This document shows, piece by piece, positions 49,250 to 59,400 of a DNA stretch of 64,000 nt (position 1 is its first letter; the number at the start of each line of letters is the position of its first letter). The stretch lies in assembly GCA_026005015.1 (NCBI GenBank), contig BPKG01000003.1:124001-188000 (forward strand). The letters run 5' to 3'. The position numbers and the translations under genes are program-made. The notes under the pieces are model-generated. The model worked only from the letters and a program-made list of their open reading frames with translations. It did no database searches and had not been told where the DNA came from. Source of the stretch: Burkholderiales bacterium. Its GTDB lineage: Bacteria > Pseudomonadota > Gammaproteobacteria > Burkholderiales > UBA6910.

Positions 49250-51682
49250 CTAGCCCGCAATCCACGGGGAGCGGGCCTCCCAGGCGGGAAACTCGTCCGC
49301 GGGAATCGGCGCGCTGATGCAATAGCCCTGGGCTATGTCGCACCCCAGCTCCGCCAGGCGTCCCCAGATCGCCTCGTTCTCCACCCCTTCGGCTACCACC
49401 TCCAGGTCCAGGCTATGGGCCAGCTCGATGGTGGAGCGCACGATCACGGCGGAGTCGGCGCTGTCCACCATTCGCCCGACGAAGGACTGGTCGATCTTGA
49501 TGGTGTCCACCGGCAGCCTCTGCAGATAGGCCAGGGACGAGTAGCCGGTGCCGAAGTCGTCGATGAGCAGCTCCACCCCCAGGTCCTTCAGCCGCCGCAG
49601 GGTCTCCAGGGATCCGGCCGGGTCGTCCATGAGGGCGCTCTCGGTAAGCTCGAACTGGATCCAGTCGGGCCGGGCGCCCCAGGTGGCGAACAGCCCGTTC
49701 ATCCGGTCGAGCAACTGGGGATCGTGCAGGTCCCGGGCCGACAGGTTGACCGCCAGCGGGCTCTCGACGCCTCGCTCCCGCCAGACGTAGCGCTGGCGCA
49801 AAGCGGCCTCCAGGACCCAGTAGGTGAGGGGCGTGATGAGCCCCGTGCCTTCGGCCAGCTTGATGAACTCGCCCGGGTTGATCATGCCGTGGCGCGTATG
49901 CCGCCAGCGCACCAGGGCTTCCGCGCCGCAGACGCGGCGCGAGGCCATGCGCACCTTGGGCTGGCAGTAGAGCAGGAGCTCGTGGTGCTCGATGGCCCGG
50001 CGCAGGTCGCCCATGAGCTCGAGGCGCCGGGTGCTGTCGCTGTCGAGGGCCCCGGCGTAGACGGCGAACCCGCTGCCCCGGCGCCTGGCCTGGTAGGCCG
50101 CCATGCTGGCCCGGCGCATGAGCACGTCCGGCTCCGTGCCGTGGCCGGGGAAAAGGGCGATGCCGATATGGGCCCGGGCATCCACCTGCAGCCCGGAAAG
50201 CTCTACCGGATCGTAGAGGGCCACCAGCAGGCGCTGGGCGAGCTGGATCGCCTTCTCGGCGTTCACCCGGGGCAGGAGCAGCGCGAACTCGCCCTCCCCC
50301 ACCCGTGCCACGATGCCCCCTTCTCCCACGACGCCGGAAAGCCGCGAGCCGATCTCCTTGAGCAGCGCATCGCCCTCCCGGTAGCCCAGGGTCTCGTTTA
50401 TCTCGCGAAAGCGGCCCAGCTCGAGGTGCAGCAGGGCGAAGGAGCGGTTCTGCGCCCGGGACTCGGCGACGACCTGCTCCAGCCGCTCCCCTAGGCTCAC
50501 CCGGTTGAGCAGCCCGGTGAGTGGGTCGAAGTAGGCCATGCGGCGGATGGTCTCCTCCGCCTCCCGCGCCCGGGCCCGGGCGAGCAGGGCGGACAGCCCG
50601 TAGCTCAGGTCCTGCGCCGTTTTCTTGAGCAGCTCCACCTCGGCTGCGTCGAACGCGTCCGGCTCCGGCGCGCAGATGGCGAGCGCCCCGAAAATCCGCC
50701 CGTCCACCCGCAGGGGCAGCGCGATCAGCGAGGCGTAGCCCCGAGCCAGGAACTCCTCCTTCCACACCATGACATTGGGATCGGTCGCCACATTGCGGAT
50801 GACGGCGGGCTCGCCGGTGCGCACCGCCGTGCCGCTCGCCCCCCGGCCCCGCTCCTCGTCCGCCCAGGAGAGCCGGAGGGCGTCCAGGAAATCTTGGTCC
50901 ACTCCCGCCCAGGCCACCGGCCGCAGGGTGCACGCCTCGTCGTCTTCCGCCCGGGTCACGTACGCGGAGCGGTAACCCGCTTCCTCCACCACCACCCGGC
51001 AGATCTCCTTGAGGAGGCTTTCCTCGTCCTGGGCGTGGAGCAGGGCGTGGTTCGACGCCGCGAGGGTGCGGTGGGCGCGGTTGAGCCGGTGGAGCTCCTC
51101 CTCCGCCCGCCGGCGCCGGGCCCGTTCCCGCAGCGTCTCGATGCCGTAGGCCAGGTCATCGGCCAGCTCGGTCAAGAGCTTGACCTCCTCGGGATCGAAG
51201 GCGTCGGGCTCTGGCGCGTAGATGCTGAGCGCTCCCCCCACGGCCCCTTCGATCCGCAGCGGCAGCGCGATCACCGAGACATAGCCCCGCCGGGCGGCCT
51301 CATCCCGCCAGAAGGGATAGTTGGGATCGGTACGGATGTCCCGCACGATGCAGGGCTCCCCGGTGCGGATGGCGACGGGGTTCGGGCCCTTGCCCCGCTC
51401 GGAATCCTCCCGCCAGGTGCGCTTGATGGCGAGGAAGCCCTCGTCCACGCCCCAACAGGCGACGGGCGTGACGGTCTTCTCCTCGTCGTGCTCGGCCCGG
51501 CTCACCCAGGCCAGGCGGTAGCCGCCCTCCTCCACGATGACCCGGCAGATGTCCCGGAGCAGCGCCGCCTCGTCTTCCGCCCGTACCAGGGCCCGGTTGC
51601 ACGCTGACAGCGTCCTGAGCGCCCGCTGCAGCCGCTCGATCTCGGACAGGGCCTCGGCGCAGGCGGAGGGTTGCTCGGGCAT
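49250..51682 (-). CDS. GAF-GAF-GGDEF-EAL protein, degenerate GGDEF
   Basis: 810 residues, no membrane segments. Two similar GAF domains (about 45-190 and 225-370) each contain the pattern YRLAWVSRAEHDE / YRSAYVTRAEDDE and a VxxIALPLRxxG strand; they probably arose by duplication. The GGDEF fold (about 385-540) reads RVGEGEFALLLPR, a degenerate signature. EAL (about 560-800) keeps GAEALVRW, NLSARDL, ELTESALMDD, DDFGTGYSS, KIDQSFV and EGVEN. A cytosolic c-di-GMP phosphodiesterase sensing small ligands is the likely role. Confidence 0.92.
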   Translation of the reverse strand: MPEQPSACAEALSEIERLQRALRTLSACNRALVRAEDEAALLRDICRVIVEEGGYRLAWVSRAEHDEEKTVTPVACWGVDEGFLAIKRTWREDSERGKGPNPVAIRTGEPCIVRDIRTDPNYPFWRDEAARRGYVSVIALPLRIEGAVGGALSIYAPEPDAFDPEEVKLLTELADDLAYGIETLRERARRRRAEEELHRLNRAHRTLAASNHALLHAQDEESLLKEICRVVVEEAGYRSAYVTRAEDDEACTLRPVAWAGVDQDFLDALRLSWADEERGRGASGTAVRTGEPAVIRNVATDPNVMVWKEEFLARGYASLIALPLRVDGRIFGALAICAPEPDAFDAAEVELLKKTAQDLSYGLSALLARARAREAEETIRRMAYFDPLTGLLNRVSLGERLEQVVAESRAQNRSFALLHLELGRFREINETLGYREGDALLKEIGSRLSGVVGEGGIVARVGEGEFALLLPRVNAEKAIQLAQRLLVALYDPVELSGLQVDARAHIGIALFPGHGTEPDVLMRRASMAAYQARRRGSGFAVYAGALDSDSTRRLELMGDLRRAIEHHELLLYCQPKVRMASRRVCGAEALVRWRHTRHGMINPGEFIKLAEGTGLITPLTYWVLEAALRQRYVWRERGVESPLAVNLSARDLHDPQLLDRMNGLFATWGARPDWIQFELTESALMDDPAGSLETLRRLKDLGVELLIDDFGTGYSSLAYLQRLPVDTIKIDQSFVGRMVDSADSAVIVRSTIELAHSLDLEVVAEGVENEAIWGRLAELGCDIAQGYCISAPIPADEFPAWEARSPWIAG

Positions 51683-51774
51683 CGTTTCGGACCTTTCTTG
51701 ATCTATTCTTCATTATAGGTCCGCGCCCGACGGAAACGGGGGAGCACTGCACCCCGGTTCGGTGTCGCGCGACG

Positions 51775-52563
51775 CTAAAGGGTCTCGCTCCCCGCCGCGG
51801 TGGGCCGCCAGACCAGGAGCCGCCGCTCGGCGAAGGTCACCACCGCGTCCAGCAGCAGGGCGAAGCCCGTGAGCACCAGGATCCCGGCGAACACGGTGTT
51901 GATGTCGAAGGTGCCCTCGGCCTGGAGGATCAGGTAGCCCACGCCCTGGGCCGAGCCCAGGTACTCGCCCACCACGGCGCCCACGAAGGCCATGCCCACC
52001 GAGGTGTGCAGGCTGGAGAACACCCAGCTCGTGGCCGAGGGCAGATACACGTAGCGCAGGAGATGCCGTCGGCTGGCGCCCAGCATGCGGGCGTTAGCGA
52101 GCACCACGGGGCTCACCTCCCTCACCCCCTGGTACACGTTGAAGAACACGATGAAGTATACCAGCGTCACCCCGAGGGCCACCTTGGACCAGATGCCCAG
52201 CCCGAACCACACGGCGAAGATAGGGGCAAGGATCACCCGCGGCATGGCGTTCAAGGCCTTGATGTACGGATCGAGAATGGCGGAAGCGACGGGGGACAGG
52301 GCGAGCCACATGCCGATCACCAGGCCGAACACGGTGCCCACGGCGAAGGCGAGGAGCGTCTCCACGAGGGTGACCGCCAGGTGCCGGTAGATCTCCCCGC
52401 CCGCGAACCACTCCCACACCTTGGCCAGCACCACCAGGGGCCGGCCGAAGAAGAAGGGCGTCAGGATCTCCGTCTCGGTGAGGACCCACCAGGCGAAGAA
52501 CACGCCCACCAGCACCAGGAGCTGGTAGATCCACAGGGTGCGGGCGCTTGGCTTACCTTTCAT
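51775..52563 (-). CDS. ABC transporter permease (SsuC/TauC-like)
   Basis: 262 residues, about six transmembrane helices. The EAA loop reads VYQGVREVSPVVLANARMLGASRRHLLRYV, then GMAFVGAVVGEYLGSAQGVGYL, typical of the nitrate/sulfonate/taurine/pyrimidine-precursor permease family. Last transport gene of a three-gene set with an ATPase 21 bp upstream and a binding protein. The substrate is not identified. Confidence 0.92.
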   Translation of the reverse strand: MKGKPSARTLWIYQLLVLVGVFFAWWVLTETEILTPFFFGRPLVVLAKVWEWFAGGEIYRHLAVTLVETLLAFAVGTVFGLVIGMWLALSPVASAILDPYIKALNAMPRVILAPIFAVWFGLGIWSKVALGVTLVYFIVFFNVYQGVREVSPVVLANARMLGASRRHLLRYVYLPSATSWVFSSLHTSVGMAFVGAVVGEYLGSAQGVGYLILQAEGTFDINTVFAGILVLTGFALLLDAVVTFAERRLLVWRPTAAGSETL

Positions 52564-52584
52564 CCCTCGCGCTCCCCGGCCCGG

Positions 52585-53430
52585 TCAGCCTTCCATGGTC
52601 TGGGCATAGCCCTTCAGCACCTCGGCCTTCATGGTGTGCCAGATCCGGCTGTGCAGGTCGACGAAATGGGGCGCGAGTCGGATCTCCGCCACGTCCCGCG
52701 GGCGGGGCAGGTCGATCGGGTACTCGCCAATGGGATGGGTACCGGGACCCGCCGAGAGCACCACCACCCGGTCGGAGAGGGCGATGGCCTCCTCCAGGTC
52801 GTGGGTGATGAACACCACCGACTTGCGATCCGCAGACCACAGCTCCAGCAGCTCGTTCTCCATGAGCTGGCGGGTCTGGACGTCGAGGGCCGAGAAAGGC
52901 TCGTCCATGAGCAGGATCTGCGGGTCCAGGATGAGCATCTGGGCCAGCGCGGTACGCTTGCGCATGCCGCCCGAGAGCTGGTGGGGGAAGCTGTGCCCGT
53001 GGCCGGCGAGCCCCACCCGTTTCAACCACTCGGCGGCCCGCTCCAGGGCTTCCGGCTTCGGGACGCCGCGGAAGATGAGCCCGGCGGCCACGTTCTCCAG
53101 GGCGCTGCGCCAGGGCATGAGGGCGTCGGCCTGGAACATGTAGCCGGCTTGGCGGTTGATCCCTTGGAGCCGCTCGCCGAAGACTTCCACGTGCCCGCCC
53201 GTGGGCGCGAGCAGCCCCGCCGCCACGTTGAGCAAAGTGGACTTACCGCAGCCGGTGGGCCCCACCACCGATACGAATTCCCCGCGGGCGACCCGCAGCG
53301 TCGTGTCGCGCACCGCGGTGTAAGATTCCCCCGGGCCGCTACGGGAGGGGAACGTCACGGTGATATCGACGAGGGCCAGCGCGACCTCGTGGAATGCGCT
53401 TGCGGCGAAACCCCCTTGAGACGGGCTCAT
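52585..53430 (-). CDS. ABC transporter ATP-binding protein (SsuB/TauB-like)
   Basis: 281 residues. Walker A VGPTGCGKST, the signature LSGGMRKRTALAQMLI, Walker B ILLMDEPFSALD and the switch His in FITHDLEEAIALSDRVVVLS are all present. The SGGMRKR variant and the C-terminal HxxIWHxMxxE-like helix are common in nitrate/taurine-type importers. It sits between the binding-protein gene (47 bp) and the permease gene (21 bp). Confidence 0.95.
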   Translation of the reverse strand: MSPSQGGFAASAFHEVALALVDITVTFPSRSGPGESYTAVRDTTLRVARGEFVSVVGPTGCGKSTLLNVAAGLLAPTGGHVEVFGERLQGINRQAGYMFQADALMPWRSALENVAAGLIFRGVPKPEALERAAEWLKRVGLAGHGHSFPHQLSGGMRKRTALAQMLILDPQILLMDEPFSALDVQTRQLMENELLELWSADRKSVVFITHDLEEAIALSDRVVVLSAGPGTHPIGEYPIDLPRPRDVAEIRLAPHFVDLHSRIWHTMKAEVLKGYAQTMEG

Positions 53431-53477
53431 GCTCGGATTTTCCCGCCCCTACCCGCATCCTCCCCGGCGGACCACGG

Positions 53478-54512
53478 CTACTTGTATTTCTGCAGGGCCT
53501 TCCGGACGAAGCCGTTGTCGAAAGTGGCGGCGAGATCAATGTGGGCCGCCTTCTGCACGGAAGGTTCGAACTGCTTGAGCACCGCGTACACGCTCCTGGC
53601 GCCTTCCATCGTGAGCTGGCCGTCCGGGGACAGGGTCGGCAGGTTCTTGATCAGGCCCACCCGGTACAGGCCCACGTCGTCGCCGTAATATTCCGGCGGC
53701 ACCGCGGCGATGATCTCCTTGTCGGTAGCCTTCTGCAGCCAGCGGTTAGCGCGCACCATGGCGTTCACCACTGCCTGCACCGTGTTGGGGTATTTTTTCA
53801 CGAAGTCTTCTTTCACGTAGATGCAGCCGGCATGGTAGGCGGCGCTGCCGTAGGCCTGCCGCATGCCCTCCTCGGTACGGGTGTCCACCTTGATCACGAT
53901 GTCGCCCGCCGCCTCCAGGCGCGTAATCACCGGGTCCAGGTTGGAAATGGCGTCGATTTCGTTCCGCTTCATCGCCGCCACCGCCCCGCCGGTGGCGCCC
54001 ACCCCGATGATGGCCACGTCGGCGGGCTTGAGACCGTGCTTCACCAGCAGGTTGGACACGAACATGTGGGTGGAGGAGCCGGGCGCCGTGACGCCCACTT
54101 TCCATCCTTTCATATCCGCGGGGGAGCGCCATTGCTCCGTCCTGGATCTATGCACCCCCAGCACGATGCCCGAGTAGCGGCCCTGCAGCACCACCGCCTT
54201 GATGGGGATGCCCTTGGCCTGCATGTTGATGGTGTGCTCGTAGGCCCCGGAGACCATGTCCGCGCTGCCGCCCACCAGGGCTTGCAGCGCCTTGGCGCCC
54301 CCGGGGAAGTCCACGATCTGGACATTGAGCCCCTCGTCCTTGAAGAAACCCTTTTGCTCGGCGATGGTGAGGGGCAGGTAGTAAAAAAGGCTCTTGCCCC
54401 CCACCGCGATGGTGAGATCCGGTTTTTCGAGCTTGCCCTGGGCTAAGCCGGCGGGCGCGAACGCCAGCGCCGCCATGGCGAGGATCCATCGGATAGGTCG
54501 CGCGCGTTTCAT
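53478..54512 (-). CDS. ABC transporter substrate-binding protein (NMT1/SsuA-like)
   Basis: 344 residues. Signal peptide MKRARPIRWILAMAALAFAP ending GLAQGKLEK. DLTIAVGGKSLFYYLPLTIAEQ, GFFKDEGLNVQIVDFPGGAKALQALVGGSADMV in two blocks and GWKVGVTAPGSSTHMFVSNLL are typical of SsuA/THI5/NMT1-like proteins that bind sulfonates, nitrate or pyrimidine-type ligands. GAGGAGGAAG precedes the ATG at 54512. It heads the importer operon; the actual ligand is unknown. Confidence 0.92.
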   Translation of the reverse strand: MKRARPIRWILAMAALAFAPAGLAQGKLEKPDLTIAVGGKSLFYYLPLTIAEQKGFFKDEGLNVQIVDFPGGAKALQALVGGSADMVSGAYEHTINMQAKGIPIKAVVLQGRYSGIVLGVHRSRTEQWRSPADMKGWKVGVTAPGSSTHMFVSNLLVKHGLKPADVAIIGVGATGGAVAAMKRNEIDAISNLDPVITRLEAAGDIVIKVDTRTEEGMRQAYGSAAYHAGCIYVKEDFVKKYPNTVQAVVNAMVRANRWLQKATDKEIIAAVPPEYYGDDVGLYRVGLIKNLPTLSPDGQLTMEGARSVYAVLKQFEPSVQKAAHIDLAATFDNGFVRKALQKYK

Positions 54513-54603
54513 CTTCTTCCTCCTCGTTTGTTTCGGACCGAACGACGGCGCGGGGATGCTCACACGGCGGCCTCGGCGGTGTCAATCCCGCGGCCGTGCG
54601 CTC

Positions 54604-55215
54604 CTAACCGCCTTCGCGAATCCCCTCGACGGAGATGCTGAGACGCACTTCGTCGCTCACCAGGTCGAGGAACCGGTCCATGCCGAAGTCCGAGCGGCGC
54701 ACCACGGCGCTCAAGTCCCCGCCGCAGATGTAGCGTCGCACCAGAAGGATTTTCACGTCCCGGCAGGCAAAGCGCTCGACGGTGAGGGTGAGCTTGCGGG
54801 TCCGGCCCCGCACCGTGAGCCAGCCCTCGAACTCCCGGGGCAGCCCCTCCTCGAAGCGCGTGGCCTTCGCCACGAAGCGCGCCACCGGAAACGAGGCGGC
54901 GTCGAAGAAATCGGGATCCCGCAACAGGCGGTCCAGCGCCTCCGCGCCGGTGGAAACGCTTCCCGTATCGATCAGCGCGTCCACCTCGGCCGTCTGCGCC
55001 CGGGTGTCCAGGATCGCGCGGCCCTTGTCGATATTGAACCGGCCCCGCAAGGTGGATACCCCGACGTGGGTGACGGCGAAGTACACATAGGTGTGCTGGG
55101 GATCCAGGCGGAAACTCTCCGCCGCGACACCCTGGCCGGCCAGCGACAGCAGAAGCGCAGCGGCTGCCCAGCGGCGTAACGGACCCGGCCTAGCCGACTT
55201 GCGCGAGCAGGCCAT
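54604..55215 (-). CDS. YceI family protein, exported
   Basis: 203 residues. A basic N-terminus and WAAAALLLSLAGQGVAAES form a signal peptide. SFRLDPQHTYVYFAVTHVGVSTLRG opens the YceI lipocalin-like barrel, which in homologues binds polyisoprenoids; the closing VRRSDFGMDRFLDLVSDEV is also typical. Its ATG overlaps the TGA of the CoA-transferase gene (TGATG), so the two are translationally linked although their functions seem unrelated. Confidence 0.9.
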   Translation of the reverse strand: MACSRKSARPGPLRRWAAAALLLSLAGQGVAAESFRLDPQHTYVYFAVTHVGVSTLRGRFNIDKGRAILDTRAQTAEVDALIDTGSVSTGAEALDRLLRDPDFFDAASFPVARFVAKATRFEEGLPREFEGWLTVRGRTRKLTLTVERFACRDVKILLVRRYICGGDLSAVVRRSDFGMDRFLDLVSDEVRLSISVEGIREGG

Positions 55216-56411
55216 CAAATCACCCCGGCCTTCCGCAGCCGCTCCCGCGCTGGGGCGTCGTAGCCCAGCCGCTCCAGCACCTCGTCGGTATGCTCCCCCA
55301 GCGCCGGCCCGAGCCAGCGGGTGTCCCCCGGCGTCTCCGAGAGCTTGGGCACGATGCCGGGCAGCTTGAGGGGGTGCCCGTCGGGCAGGCGATACTCGCG
55401 GATCATTTCCCGCGCTTGGTAGTGGGGGTCGGCCACGATGTCGGCGATGTCGTAGATGCGGCCCGCGGGCACCTCCGCCCGCTCCAGGGTTTCGAGCACT
55501 TCCTCTAGGGAGTGGGCCCGGGTCCAGTCGCGGATGGCGGTCTCGATGCGCTCGGTGTGCTTGACCCGCCCGTCGTTGCGGGCGAGCTCCGGGTCGTTCG
55601 CCAGGTCCTCGCGCCCGATGGCAGTCATCATGCGCCTGAAGATGGAATCGGCGTTGGCGCCGATCACCACGTATTTGCCGTCCTTGCAGGGATAGGTGTT
55701 GGAGGGAACGATGCCGGGGAGCGAGGAGCCGCTGCGCTGCCGCACGAATCCGTACATGTCGTACTCGGGCAGCAGGCTCTCCATCAGGTTGAACACCGAT
55801 TCGTAGAGGGCCACGTCCACCACCTGGCCCCGCCCGCCCTTCACCTCCCGGTGGCGCAGCGCCATGAGGGCGCCGATCACCCCGTGCAGAGCGGCGATGG
55901 AGTCGCCGATGGACACCCCGACCCGTACCGGGGGCTGGTCCGGAAAACCGGTGAGATGGCGCAAGCCCCCCATGGATTCGCCGATGGCGCCGAAGCCAGG
56001 CCGGTCCCGGTACGGACCCGTCTGGCCGTAACCGGAGATGCGCACCATGACGAGCCCGGGGTTGATGGCGGAGAGCTGCTCCCAGCCCAGGTTCCATTTC
56101 TCCATGGCGCCGGGGCGGAAGTTCTCCACCACGATGTCTGCGTCCCGGGCGAGCCGGCGCACGATCTCCTGCCCTTCAGGCGCGCGCAGGTTCACCGTGA
56201 CCGATTTCTTGTTGCGCCCCTGCACGTACCACCACAGGGACGTCTCCTTGTACAGCATGCGCCACTTGCGCAGGGGATCGCCCTCGCCAGGCGGCTCGAT
56301 CTTGATCACCTCAGCGCCGAATTCGGCGAGCAGCCGGGCGCAGAACGGCCCGGCGATGAGGGTGCCGAGCTCGATGACCTTGATTCCGGCAAGGGGCACA
56401 GGCTGACGCAT
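55215..56411 (-). CDS. Class III CoA-transferase (CaiB/BaiF family)
   Basis: 398 residues. IKVIELGTLIAGPFCARLLAE, GAEVIKIEPPGEGDPLRKW in sequence, FRPGAMEKWNLGWEQL and GVSIGDSIAALHGVIGAL are the family motifs; the Asp in SIGDS is the expected catalytic residue. These enzymes move CoA between carboxylic acids. The donor and acceptor cannot be predicted. It lies 45 bp downstream of putA on the same strand. Confidence 0.93.
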   Translation of the reverse strand: MRQPVPLAGIKVIELGTLIAGPFCARLLAEFGAEVIKIEPPGEGDPLRKWRMLYKETSLWWYVQGRNKKSVTVNLRAPEGQEIVRRLARDADIVVENFRPGAMEKWNLGWEQLSAINPGLVMVRISGYGQTGPYRDRPGFGAIGESMGGLRHLTGFPDQPPVRVGVSIGDSIAALHGVIGALMALRHREVKGGRGQVVDVALYESVFNLMESLLPEYDMYGFVRQRSGSSLPGIVPSNTYPCKDGKYVVIGANADSIFRRMMTAIGREDLANDPELARNDGRVKHTERIETAIRDWTRAHSLEEVLETLERAEVPAGRIYDIADIVADPHYQAREMIREYRLPDGHPLKLPGIVPKLSETPGDTRWLGPALGEHTDEVLERLGYDAPARERLRKAGVI

Positions 56412-56456
56412 GCGCGATCTCCGTCGAACGAAGGGCGATAGTTTAGCGTGGATCGA

Positions 56457-59400
56457 TCAGTCGCCCAGCGAGGCGAGCAACGCCGCGTTGCCCCCGGCCG
56501 CGGCGGTATTCACACAAACCGAGCGCTCCACGGCGAAGCGGGGGAGCGTGTGGGGACTGCCCGCCTTGGGCCCGGTGCCCGAGAGCCCCTCGCCGCCGAA
56601 GGGCTGCGAGCCCACCACCGCACCGATCATGTTGCGGTTAACGTACATGTTGCCCACTCGAGCCCCCTCCACCACCCGCCGGATGGTGGACTCCACCCGG
56701 CTGTGCACGCCCAGGGTTAGTCCGTAGCCCGTGGCGTTGATGGCCCCCACCACCCGGTCCAGCTCGGACGCCTTCCAGCGCACGACGTGCAGGATGGGCC
56801 CGAATACCTCCCGCCGCAGGAGGTCCGGGTTCTCGATCTCGAGCACCCGGGGCGCAAAGAAGCAGCCCGTGTCCTCCTCCCCCGGAAGTCTCGCCATGCA
56901 CACCAGCCGCGCCTGGCGCTCGATCGAGCGGACATGGGCCAGCAGCCGCTCCCGGGCCGCCTCGTCGATCAGGGGCCCCACGTCGGTGTCGAGGCGAAGC
57001 GGATCGCCCAGCTTGAGCTCATCCACCGCCCCGGCGAGCATTTCCAGGGTGCGCTCCGCCACTTCCTCCTGGAGGAACAGGAGCCGCAGGGCCGAGCAGC
57101 GCTGGCCAGCGCTGTCGAAGGCGGACTGGATCGCGTCGGTCACCACCTGCTCGGTCAAGGCGGAGCTGTCCACCACCATGGCGTTGAGCCCACCGGTTTC
57201 GGCGATGAGGGGCACCATGGGGCCTTCCCGTCGCCCGAGGACGGCGTCGATGGCCCGGGCGGTCTCGAAAGAGCCGGTAAACGCCACCCCGGCGATGGCG
57301 GGATGGGCCGTGAGGGCCGCCCCCAGCGCCCGCCCGCCGGGCACGAGATGCAGCACGTCCTCGGGAACGCCCGCTTCCAGCAGGAGCTCCACCGCCCCCA
57401 TGGCGGTCAGCGGCGTCTGGGGCGCGGGCTTGGCCACCACGCCGTTGCCCGCCGCCAGGGCGGCGGCGACCTGGCCCACGAAGATGGAGAGGGGGAAGTT
57501 CCAAGGGCTCACGCACACGAACACGCCCCGGCCCCGCAGGCGCAGCCGGTTCTCCTCCCCCGTCGGGCCGGGAAGCGCCAGGTCGGCGAATTGTTTTCGC
57601 GCTTGAGCTGCGTAGTAGCGGCAGAAGTCGGCCGCCTCCCGTACTTCCGCCAGGGCGTTGGGCAGGGTGCGCCCGGCCTCCCGCACGATGCGGGCCATGA
57701 GCTCGTCCCGGTGGGCTTCCAGGAGACCGGCCGCCCGCTCCAGGATGGAAGCCCGCTCCTCCACGGGCGTCCGGTCCCATGCGGGCGCGGCGGCCCGGGC
57801 CCGTTCGATGGCCTCTCCGCCCTGCTCCGGGGTCGCCTCGATCACCTCCCCCACTTGCCGCCGGCGGTCGGAAGGATCCCGCACCGGCGCGGGCCTGCCC
57901 GGCAGCCGCCGGCCGGAGACGAGGGGCGCGGCGGACCAGGGCCGGGACAAGGCCCGCTCCAGGCCCTCCGCCATCGCCTGCAACGCGACGGGATCGGCGA
58001 AGGAAAAACCCAGGGAGTTCTTCCGCTCGGGCCCGAACAGGTCCACCGGGAGAGGAATTCGAGGATGAGGTACCGCCCCCTCCCGTTCCACCGTGGCCAC
58101 CGGATCCTCCACCAGCCGCTCGATGGGCACCTCCGGATGCCCCACCCGGTTCACGAAGGACGTGTTGGCCCCGTTCTCCAGCAGCCGCCGCACCAGATAA
58201 GGAAGCAGGGCATCGAAGCTTCCCACCGGCGCGTATACCCGGCACGGCACCGGCGCTACCGTCTGCACTTCGCGGTAGAGCGCTTCCCCCATGCCGTGGA
58301 GCCGCTGGAACTCGAAAGCCCGCCCGTCGCCCGCGCACTCCAGCACGTAGGCGATGGTCTGGGCATTGTGGGTGGCGAACTGGCAGAAAAAGGCGTCCTC
58401 GGCCGAAAGCATCGCCCGCGCGCAGGCCAAATAGGAAACGTCGGTGTGGCGCTTGCGGGTGAAGACGGGATAGCCTTCGAGCCCCTGGACCTGGGCGCGC
58501 TTGATCTCGGTGTCCCAGTAGGCACCCTTGACCAGCCGCAAGGGGATCCGGCGGCGCTGGGCGCGGGAGAGCGCTGCTAGCCATTCGATCACCGGGGCCG
58601 CCCGCTTCTGGTAGGCCTGCACCGCAAGGCCAAAACCCTCCCAGCCCGCGCACTCGCCGGATTCATACACCGCGGCGAAGACGTCCAGCATGAGCTCCAG
58701 CCGCTCGCTCTCCTCCGCGTCCAGGGTCACCACCAGCCGGGCGTCCCGGGCGCGGCGGACGAGGGCCTTCAAGCGCGGCACCAGCTCCTCCATGACCCGC
58801 CGGCGCTGGCTGTACTCGTAGCGGGGATGCAGCGCCGAGAGCTTGATGGAGACGCCGGGGGCCGCCCAGGGATCGGTCCCTTCCGCTTGGTCTGCCAGCG
58901 CCTCGATGGCGTGGGCGTAGGCCTGGAAATAGCGCTCTGCGTCCCGCGCGGTGAGAGCCGCTTCCCCCAGCATGTCGAAGGAATAGCGGGTGAGGGGCGA
59001 TGGGTCGCGCGCCTGCAGTGCCTCCTCGATGGTCTCGCCCGCCACGAACTGGCGGGCAAGGATGCTCATGGCGCTCTTCAATACCGCCCGCACCACGGCC
59101 TCGCCGCCCCGGGCGGCGAGGCGCTTCAACGCCGCGGTCAGCGTCTCGCCGGGTGCCTCTTCCAGCGCCACCACCCGTCCGGTCAGGAGCAGCCCGAAGG
59201 TGGAAGCGTTGACGAAAAACGAGGCGGAACGGCCCAGGTGTTTTTCCCAGTCCCCCCGGGGCAACTGGTCGCGGATCAGGCGGTCCGCGGTGGCGGCATC
59301 AGGGATGCGCAGCAGCGCTTCTGCCAGGCACATGAGCACGACCCCCTCATGGGACGAAAGGTCGTACTCGCGCAGGAAGGCGTCCAGGGGAGAGGCGGCC

